This document shows, piece after piece, positions 55,616 through 64,000 of a DNA stretch of 64,000 nt. This DNA is from Haemaphysalis longicornis. Taxonomy: Eukaryota > Arthropoda > Arachnida > Ixodida > Ixodidae. The translations under genes were made by a program, and so were the position numbers. Numbering within the stretch: the first letter of the stretch is position 1; each line of letters starts with the position of its first letter. The notes below the pieces were generated by a model, which made no database searches, had not been told where the DNA came from, and saw only the letters and a list, made by a program, of their open reading frames with translations. The stretch covers positions 205,245,422 to 205,309,421 of the forward strand of contig CM023449.1 of the NCBI GenBank assembly GCA_013339765.2. The letters run 5' to 3'.

Positions 55616-57941
55616 CTTCGAAAACACACTGCCCAGCGTTCATGGCGTGATCTCTTGCGTGCTGTTCTCCTCGCCAGTTTACGTGTGTTCATGGCTGAAG
55701 AGGGGAGCACAGATGCCGAGATCGCGAAGCTGGTTGCCGCGGGTTCTAGCGCGTGATAACGCGGTCGAGAGATGTGAAAGCTTGCGGACAAAACGATGCG
55801 GGCCTGCCAGTCAGGAAGAACTTTCAGCGACAAGTTCGGAAATCCACGTGAGGGGCAACATCGGGGTTTCCGACGGAGGGAGAGGGGCCACCAGCTCAGC
55901 TGTTCCTCCAGCCTTGCACCCCTAGTGCAAGCTGCGACAATTTTTTAAAACTATACAGTCACCGGTCGGAATTGAGGTCCATAGATATCACCATGGGCTT
56001 AGCGCCATGGAAGTCGTCGGTAGCTTTGATACTAAACATGTGAACATCAAACCTTAGCAGTGACGTGTAAGCAATGCACGTTGCACTTGAAAGAGATTAA
56101 ATTCCAGAACGATGTCACTGCTCGCCAAAAATTAAGTTTTCTACAGCGCGGCGTGCGGAAATACAGTGTGCGTAATGCCACTCGAGGAGTCCCGCCGTGT
56201 GGTACATTTCCGTCGCGCCGCTTTTAAAACCTCAGCAGTCGCCGGAAGCAATATCGTTTTAACAGCCAACTTCTTAGAAATGACAATTTCATAGTCGGCG
56301 CTGTTAGAAGTGCAAAATAGAACAATCAGAACAAATGGTTGCTAAAATACTGTTACAGTTCATTCCTATGCAGCTGAAGACAAGCATACCGCCATGAATG
56401 CTTGCAAACGTGAATATTTTGAGAGCATAAAAAGTTTCGTCATTTGTGCTATCTGAGAAACACCTTCACATGCAGTATAATCAAAAGCAGCTTTCCTTTT
56501 CATAATGGCTACGGCATTCTCCGGACGTGCCTAAACTTGTGGGTGTCGTGGGAAAGAAGTACCGTTGTAATAACTCAGCGGCTAAAGCGACTGCAACCAA
56601 AATAAATTCACCATCTTTTACGGCGGTTGCTATTCACGTTTTCAGCCAATGGGAATGCAAGGCTCGTTCTCACATGTGCAGGCTTAGACGGCGCTCCTGT
56701 TCCTATAGCCGCCACTCCAAACTGGTGACTCGCTCTCTTACTCCCACGCACACAAAAGGATGCGCCCAGTGACATCTCGTTATGGACATAGACAATGTCG
56801 ACAGGAGTCGCGGTGGATTTTATTCTTCGTGTCACAGCTTCGACGCACGTAGCCAAGCCAAGCATTGGCAATCGGATTTGCTCGTTTCTTCAAGGAGAGA
56901 CTCATAGAGACCCTGGGACAATAAGCACACATCGTAGCTATTTCCGAAGGATGGTCGGCCGACCACGAAGTCCTACACAAACATCTTACAAACTACGATT
57001 GTCCCCGCGACATTGAAGAGACAACAAACAAGGCAGAACCCGAGCACCTTCCGCTGGCCATGGGGGCTTCTATGGGCGGGTTGATACATGTTACCAGCTC
57101 GACGATTCTATCCCAACACAGCAGGATCGACTGGAGAACACGCCAGATAAAGGAACACCGAGTGCAAGCCGACCGTAATAAAGGGAGCCACCGAGAGCAA
57201 TAGCGAGAGGGAGAGAGAGAGAGAAAAAAATGGCCGCGTATCTGCTCCTTTCGTTGCAAATGTCGTTAAAAGACGATAGTCTTTATCGACTTTTGCCAAC
57301 TAAATGCCTCCCTTCGCTTTCCCGCTCACCTCTCATGTTGTTCCTTCTGCGTCGCGCTCCTCCCAAGGTAAAGACGCCAACGGTTTGCTTAAATCATTTT
57401 AAATTTCCCGCATTCCACTGCTCCAAACCGGGTGTCTCGATGCCGACGCTGCCGTACGGCGAAGACGCGTGTGAATCGAGGCGCCCTACTTCAACGTTTA
57501 TAGAACCGCGTTTCCCTAGTCCACGTGCGTTCTAAGCAGAACGTGGAACCTATCTAGTGGAACCTTTCGTAACTCTTGCCACTTGATTTCTTCAAATGCC
57601 ACCAGAAGCTATATGGCGCGGGCAACAGCAGGCGACGGCGGAGTGACATTTTTTTCTTCAGTTGATGACGTATTTAATCTCGCCAAAATGAAACATGTAC
57701 GATTTTTTATAAAGGAACGCTGCAAATATCACTTCTGTATTAATTTGTTGTGTTATATATGCCTAATGTCTTGTTGTTTTTCAACAATATTGAAAAGTAT
57801 GAACATTACACCGGACTTAGACGGGCACATTTAGCTGTGACTATATAAGACTATTGCGCAGGCATTGTTTTACTTTGACCGGGTGGCTGAATCGAGTCAC
57901 AGACATACAGACAGACCAAAATTTCTGGGTTTAAGTAGCCC
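55616..57941. other. Unassigned, with a (GA)n run
   Basis: GA-rich microsatellite near 57204-57226. No gene, terminal repeat or retrotransposon motif is recognised elsewhere in this stretch. Confidence 0.4.
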
Positions 57942-57951
57942 AAGAAAGACT

Positions 57952-58680
57952 TTTAATCGATGTGGCATTACCGGTACCTGTTTATCGTTCGTTATACTGT
58001 GCAGGAACGGGGAAAAGATGTGTTAAGAAGAGTTAAGCAAATGCCTGTCAAGCCAACAGTCAAAAGTTTCTTCTTTCAATTACATACCGGAACACTACCC
58101 GTCAGTCATTGGCTGCGGGAAAAAAGGAATACTTGTAGCTGGGTCAGTGAATTGTCGACATTGCGGTAAACTGGAAACTATAGAACACATTTTCTTGGAC
58201 TGTTCTGACGCAGTGTTCCACTGGGACATTCTCCAGCGGACACTAAAGAAAGAACTGCCGGTATCCCCGTATGGAATACGTTTCCTTCCAACGCGTAATG
58301 ATGGAGGCATGCCACTTGACATGTTTATGGCCTTGAGCCTGCACAGTCTCTGGAAACCTCGTATGGCCGTGAGACACGCAGACCCGGATGCACGACCGGC
58401 AAGGGAATACTTTATCGAAAGCATTGCTTATATCAGAGATGTAATGAAAATGCAAGACGAGAAACCTGATTGGGCTAACATATTGAATGAACTAGTTAAC
58501 CTGAAACGCTTTTAACACGCGCCACCCGTAGCAGCGGGAAGGGTTTTATCATTATGTTGTGACAGACATGTGTCATTCTTTGAAGGGTTTTTTTTTTACC
58601 ATTATGCTGTGTGGAGGCATGTGTCATTGTTTTGTTTTTTGTGCATTGTACCAAGCCGGTAATAAAGAAAAAAAAGAAAG
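57952..58680 (+). mobile_element. 5'-truncated non-LTR retrotransposon with poly(A) tail
   Basis: The end of ORF2 (57960-58515) is followed by 140 bases of 3' untranslated sequence and AATAAAGAAAAAAAAG. The word AAGAAAGACT lies just before the element (57942-57951) and at the tail (58674-58683), a plausible target duplication, although the tail's A-rich sequence makes part of the match easy by chance. Confidence 0.8.
57960..58515 (+). pseudogene. Retrotransposon ORF2 C terminus (zinc-binding RT-associated domain)
   Basis: The first frame reads KPTVKSFFFQLHTGTLPVSH and then WLREKRN, continuing after a frame change near 58140 as CRHCGKLETIEHIFLDCSDA. The C-x2-C, H and C ligands are the zf-RVT type motif found after reverse transcriptase. 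The remainder (FHWDILQRTL, then GIRFLPTRND and MALSLHSLWKPRM) ends at TAA 58513. No RNase H is present in what remains, so it differs from the other three retrotransposons in the window. Confidence 0.85.
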
Positions 58681-58683
58681 ACT

Positions 58684-60400
58684 ATCGTCTTTATAAGAAA
58701 ATACTTGTGCACCGTTGCTGTGCCGTCCCCGTACGGGCGAGACCAAGTACACCGTAATCAATCTGCGGTAGGAGAGGCGTGGGACGAAATTGCTGTGGAA
58801 ACAAGCGGCATCGGTCTTCACGTCGACGTTGTCGACAGCGCCCCTTTCGGATGCGTGGTCGTGCGTGAGGTCTTTCCTCAGCGCTTTACTGCCACACGGT
58901 GAAGCTCGCACCCGGTTGGAATTGCGTACTGTATATTTGTTTTCGCCGTCTTTCTGCGACTGGCTCTGTCCTGGCGATCGGAGGTTGCTATCCTGGGAAA
59001 ATATTCAGCTGCACTGTATAGGGCTCCACGTGATGTTAACCGCTCAGACAGGAAATTGCGTTCCGCTGAGAAGAGCGCTGGTTCGCAGTGTGAGGCGGTG
59101 ATTGGTAATGCTCAATTACGTGCGGTTCGGGCAATCCTGTTCTCCCGCGCTCTGGATGGGTTTCCCAACAGTCGCAGATGTTCCGCTCCTTTTCGCCGCA
59201 AACATTGGCGACTCTTGCACCAACGACGTGTGAAGGTGGATCGACATATCCCTTCCGGGATAGTGGGTAACAGAGCCCAGCTCGATAATGGTAGCGAGAA
59301 AAAAAAATCAAGTTCCACCCTGCGTGAAATATGCTAAAACAGCGGAGCTGTGGGTCTCCTGTGTCGGATTAATTGTAAACTGGCGCTCTGCCGGGAAGGA
59401 CAGCGCCGTCGCCACGAATATTGTACGGTTCACGCCAAGGAACGCTTTCTCCCCTATCGGGAGGGAGAGGAACTCGCCTCTGCGCGACCACTGCGCCATC
59501 TATCGGTGATTCTGAGAGATTGCTCCTACCTCTGCCTGACGCAAAACCTACAGCAGACGGACGAAAAGGTTCGACCTACACCAGCTCCACGGTTAAAACG
59601 GCACTCGGTTCGTTTATACGCCACGACGCAGATTGTTCTCGTAGGCACTAGTGAGGGCACAAAATGTAGCTGCAGTGCGCTCTCCGGTATTCTTAGCCAG
59701 GCTCCTCAGCTGGAAGCTGAAATAGTCGGCTCTGTCAGCAGGTACCTGTTGAGTCGTCAATTGGTGCTTTGCGTAAACTAACATTTCCGGACTTAAGCGC
59801 GAGACACGTGTACGACCAGTGCACGCGATTCGCATGCGACTGATCGTTCGACTGATCGTTAGGACCGGTTTTGGCGTCGTTCGCTTGTCGGAGGAGGCTC
59901 ACGACGTGCGACTGGCAAGCCAGGTGCAGTCGTGCCATCGTTGCGATCGTCGTGCGGCCACAGCCAATGAGAGCCGGAAGATGTCCTCTTAGCTCTATGG
60001 TTTCATCGCCGAGAGTTCCTTTCAAAGCCCCGAGGAGGCGCCAGTAAAAATTTCAGGTATTTTGTGGGGAGCCGCTCTCGCCGCCGCCGACCCCTCTCCG
60101 CCTGGTAGGCACATGTTGCCAGCGGTACTATACCATGGACGAGCGGAATCATGGGTGCTAAATGTTCCCCACACCGCTCTACTGAACATACAGAAATGCA
60201 ATGTATAACGTAATACCACTAGTCATTTTCACTTCAAGTTGATAAGTGTTTTCTTTTGCCTGCTCGGATTTTTCTTGCACATATCTAAATCGGCCTGAGT
60301 GCGCCTAAACAGGGAGGCAACCATGGAGCAAAAACAGTGGGCGGAGCGGCGCCGACGACGCATCGCACGCGCGCATCGGACAATTCACGCGTACGACTAG
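58684..60400. other. Unassigned sequence
   Basis: Many overlapping short frames, none recognised. A 25-codon basic frame at 60323 (MEQKQWAERRRRRIARAHRT and on) is notable but too short to assign. Confidence 0.4.
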
Positions 60401-62149
60401 TCGTGGCGACAGTGCTTCCAACTCTAGGAAAATTTCCCTAGATCTAGGGGTTTTAGGTAGTCTTTAGGGAAATAGGGAAAATTTTCAATATCTCGGGAAT
60501 TTTTTGCGTCTACGTGGTCTTATGCCTTCGGTCGTATAATGTTGCCGTTTAGTATAACTATAGGTACCATAATATAACTATGCAGTTCAGTTTCAATCGC
60601 GTGCTGCAGTCGTCCACATGTCTCGCGCTTTATCAATCATCGCTGCGGTCAGTAAACCAGGAACGTGGTTAGCGCCTAGCGTTAAACGAGCCATCTTGTC
60701 GCGATTAATGTTACACGCGATGTTGACACAAAACGGCACAATCAAGCTGCGAAAATACATTAGAGCGAGTATTTGCAGATATCAAGTCAATCACGGAAGG
60801 TTGGAGTGTGGGCTGTTCGTGCGCTCTGCTTTGCCGAAACGCTGGTAGCGTGATTTCCTAATCCTAACAAGCAAACAAGTTGCCTAACAAGCAAACTTAA
60901 GCAGTAGCATTGGAATCAGGTGGCCCTGATTGGGGGACTAACCCGGCTGCTTTCTGCATACTGCCTCGTTTTTAAGAGTGAAATAAAACACAATGTAAGC
61001 TTCTTCTAAATTACTTTTCGGTTACAGATCCTCACTGTCGCTGGATCCACCTCTTCTGTTGCCATGATCCTGGCCTCTTAAGCTGAAATTCTTCAATGTT
61101 TTCTTCATCGAGAGTTACATTTTCGGCCATATCCTCATTTAAAACACTTAGGGGCTGCTTTGTATACGGCTCTCAAAAAGTGCGATCAATACTTACCACT
61201 ATCCCTCCCTGTGCCAATTCAATAACTCGTGGCAACACGAAGGAAAAAAGTAAATGTTTACGTCTAAACGCCACTTATAAGACATGGAGATTCGCCGTGC
61301 GCTCCCGAGAACGTTTCCTGCACCAAGATCTCGCCTCAATCGATCAAGAACCCTGATCAGTGAGTCAGTACGGAAGACAGTTCGAAGGCGGCAACGCAAG
61401 TAGAACGATGTTTGTACTTCGACAAAGTTAAGGAGATGAACGAGTAACGGAAAAATAAGATGCGTGTACACGAATAATAAAAAAAAACGAAATCAAGCTG
61501 CCCTGGGAGGCAGGCCATTAAAATCATCAGGAAAACGAGGATCAGGTCCTAGTTCCGTTATGTGCTTGTTGTGGTTAACGGCCCCGAACGAGATTACAGG
61601 GAGGGCTGGAAAGTTTGCGGAACACCCCTTCATTAGTGGTAAGAAAGGCTGATGCGAGGTTAGTAGATTAAGGGTTGGTTGGGAGGTGATGTAGAACTTG
61701 CACGAGTGTCCGAATCTTTGGCATGCAGAGAGATACCCGGGAAAGTGTTCTGCAGACGGGAGCAAGACTTCCGCTCGCTGGTGAGCATTCTTCACGCACG
61801 AGGTTTTCTTGTGTTGGGCGCGGTTCTTGGAAATGCCATGGAGTGATGTCGGGATATTTGGTCTTTCTTCAGGGAAGCCTGAGTGTATCCAGAGAAAAGG
61901 AGAAAACATGCACCGGGAAGGAGTTAAAGAGGAAAACTTTAAAGCTGTGGAAAGTCTTGTTTCGAGCAATTTGAGTCCACGTGATCTCTGCGGTTATGAC
62001 AATGCAAGAGGCAAACAGCAAACGTGGAGATCAATGCTTTGACTGCGTACTTTATTTTTGCATAAAGCATATGGAACGAAATGATGAATATTATTATGAT
62101 GATGATTGCGCAGTTTAAAAAACCCAAGCTGACTTTGGTGAGGAGGCTA
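60401..62149. other. Unassigned, with one hAT-like tip
   Basis: CAGTGCTTCCAACTCTAGG at about 60410 resembles a hAT terminal motif and is followed by AT-rich short hairpins (CCCTAGATCTAGGG), but no partner end was found. No gene is supported in the remainder. Confidence 0.3.
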
Positions 62150-62325
62150 ACCATTGTAGAGGTCTCCGGATTAATTTTGATCACCTTGGGATCTTTAAAC
62201 TGCGCCGGAAACTCCAACAGACGGGAGTTGTTGCTTTTTACCTCCATCAGAAAACTCCCGTCTGCGGCCAGGAATAAAAACCACGTCTTTGGGCTCACAG
62301 GCACAAAGCAGCCGGAAGTGAGTCT
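62150..62325 (-). mobile_element. Old, diverged Ruka-like SINE
   Basis: On the minus strand the order matches Ruka: a GGAGGTAAAAAGC-like block, AAACTCCCGTCTG, CCGGCGCAGTTTAAAGATCC and TCAAAATTAATCCGGAG. The head and tail are not recognisable. Confidence 0.55.
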
Positions 62326-62900
62326 GCAATAAACGTAATTAGATTTTCTTTCTGGACAGGACAGAACGACGTCTAATACAGACAAATTATATTTTTAAGA
62401 CTGGAATTAGACCTAGCTGGACTGCTGTAATCCGGAATTATCACTTCATGTATCGTTGTGTCTGAGGCCCCGCGGGTGTGGGGCATCAGCGGTGGCATTA
62501 TCCGCATTTGCGGGGATTTAAAATTATGAGAAACGACTTTTTTTCTTTTTTTTTCGCAGAAGTGGTGTCGGCATGCTTTTGGCCCACCCAGGAAGGTTGT
62601 CCGAGTGATCCCGGCTTAATTGCGCGTGCCATGCCGTATGTGAAGTGGCAGATTTATGGGGACGATCTGGCTGTGTGCTGAGCAAACACTCAAAGAAAAA
62701 AAGGTATGGTGGTTTCTCCCTAAAAGGAATAGCGGCGATGTCCTGTATGTTTGTCTCCAACAAAAGCAACGTTTTTCAACCACAACGGGCGCCGGTAAAC
62801 TTGCGCGCTTGGTGGGGGCTCTTTTTAGGGGCGAAGCCCTTTAGCGGCTGTGACAGTTGACGTATCCTGTCGTCGTCGTAGTCGTCGTCTCATGTAGTCA
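62326..62900. other. Unassigned, with a short GTC-rich repeat
   Basis: A run of GTC units lies near 62868-62889, just before the minisatellite. No gene supported. Confidence 0.4.
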
Positions 62901-62902
62901 CG

Positions 62903-63120
62903 GTACTAAAGCACTGGGGCACTCGTTTACGGCTCGCGCGAGAACGTAACCCGTACTAAAACAACACCGGGACACTCGTTTACGCCTCGCGCTAGGACGT
63001 AACGAGTACTAAAAGAACATCACATACTACTCGTTCACGCCTCGCGCTAGGACGCTTCGTAACGCGTACTAAAAAAACACCGGGACACTCCTTTACGCCT
63101 CGCGCTAGAGAGCTTCGTGC
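62903..63120. repeat. Minisatellite, unit about 50-60 bp, four copies
   Basis: GTACTAAA begins units at 62903, 62953, 63006 and 63066. Each unit also has CACTCGTTTACG-like and CCTCGCGCTAGGACG-like parts. Unit length varies because a CGCTTCG block is present or absent. Confidence 0.9.
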
Positions 63121-64000
63121 TTCAAAGACACGAGACAGCAAAACTTTATACCTGTACTCCCCAATGGTTTCACCTCCGTTCGCAAAAACGCCAAGGCGCC
63201 AGAATATACTTATACACTACATGCTTCGCCCCTCCCCAGGTTTCACGTTAGTGGAGATGGCCCGGCATTTTTTTCTTCTGATTGCGCATACCTCATCGCC
63301 CGCAAGCTTTACGTATAGTAAGCTCCCCCTAAAATGTTTGAACACGCTATACTACGACCGTGTTTGAATACTTCGAGGGGCATTTTTATGGGGTCAGGGT
63401 GTCGAGCGCACACTGTAAGAAAAAAAGGGTATCACTATCAAACCTGCAGGACTAACTCGTAAGGTCCCGTATCTATGCACGACAACGGGAACAAGATATT
63501 CGAGGAATATTCTTCTATCGCTCATTGCCTTTTACATAACCAATTTTCTCATTTACATTGACTCTCTGGGTTCCTGCCTCCCTTCAACGCTCCGCAACAC
63601 TGTACCTTACTCGGTTCCTCTCATTTTTCTTAAGCATGCATTTTGCCGTTGCCGTATGAACTGGCTACATTACCAGGGTACCCTATAACATAATTTGGTT
63701 TCCGTTGTGGTCGGGATATACCGTGTGTTCGCAATTTACTCCGATATAGCGGGTGTCCGTCGAGCTGCGGTTGAACGATTTCAATCGGCGGATGGGCTTT
63801 AGTTTTTATTTCCGCTCATCCGGTCCTGGAAATCAAATCATACGCGAACTTCCGAAGCCTCCTTTTTGATTTCTTTCCCTTCTGTTGTGCTCTAAACTCA
63901 CGGTTTGCGGGTGTTGGGTGTTTCATTTACGGGCCCCCTCTGAAAGTAAAATAGATCTGTTAAGATGCTAAAATTAAAACGCTATATATATGTCCTATCA
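63121..64000. other. Unassigned right end of window
   Basis: No gene, terminal repeat or known repeat family recognised. Confidence 0.4.

Noticed and set aside
55464..55925. 153-codon plus-strand open frame
   Set aside because: It covers a GC-rich tandem duplication, where stop codons are rare by composition; no domain is visible.
60323..60400. Small basic ORF (25 codons) as a gene
   Set aside because: Too short, no homologous context, and next to AT-rich transposon-like sequence.
62862..63120. CRISPR-like array
   Set aside because: The repeats are long, variable and without unique spacers, and the window is from an animal nuclear genome; it is a minisatellite.

Overview
The window looks like nuclear DNA from a hard tick (Ixodidae, probably metastriate). 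It has one intron-bearing host gene, at least five copies or fragments of the tick tRNA-derived SINE Ruka, relics of several non-LTR retrotransposons and a Penelope-like element, and many DNA transposon relics with intact terminal repeats. It is gene-poor and repeat-rich, and contains one 100-base assembly gap (38941-39040). All assignments were made by eye from motifs, terminal repeats and target duplications; no database search was run.

The only host gene I can support is SEC11, the catalytic subunit of the signal peptidase complex, on the + strand. Four coding exons (14413-14457, 15198-15307, 19665-19814, 23506-23625) with GT-AG introns join in frame into 141 codons plus two bases. They carry the Ser-His-Asp active site. 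The last exon or exons (about 37 residues, the C-terminal hydrophobic tail) were not found. Introns 2 and 3 hold Ruka copies, a foldback element, minisatellites and a complete 1.7 kb TTAA-flanked element.

Left of the gene: a Penelope-like reverse transcriptase/GIY-YIG relic (1-1459); two hAT transposons fused head to head at their 5' tips inside one flanking duplication (3872-8332); two Ruka SINEs, one complete with a 16 bp target duplication; a pogo/Tigger-like element; and a 5'-truncated retrotransposon with RNase H (about 11830-13190). Right of the gene: a piggyBac-like MITE with a possible transposase N-terminus (25942-26949), a THAP zinc-finger relic between terminal inverted repeats (27084-28690), three more pogo/Tigger-like elements, and a TTAA-flanked 801 bp MITE (37237-38037).

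From 39.5 to 44.8 kb lies a nearly complete but dead I-type retrotransposon on the - strand (zinc-knuckle ORF1; endonuclease, reverse transcriptase and RNase H in ORF2). It is followed by a 65 bp satellite array (45920-49818) split by a 2212 bp TTAA-targeting element that itself contains a retrotransposon tail and a tRNA-like segment. The rest holds an inverted-repeat cluster (50.6-51.5 kb), a second copy of the SEC11-intron TTAA element (53962-55071), a truncated retrotransposon with poly(A) tail (57952-58680) and a minisatellite (62.9 kb). The genes do not form a pathway: apart from SEC11 the window is layered mobile DNA, and its interest lies in how the layers were assembled.
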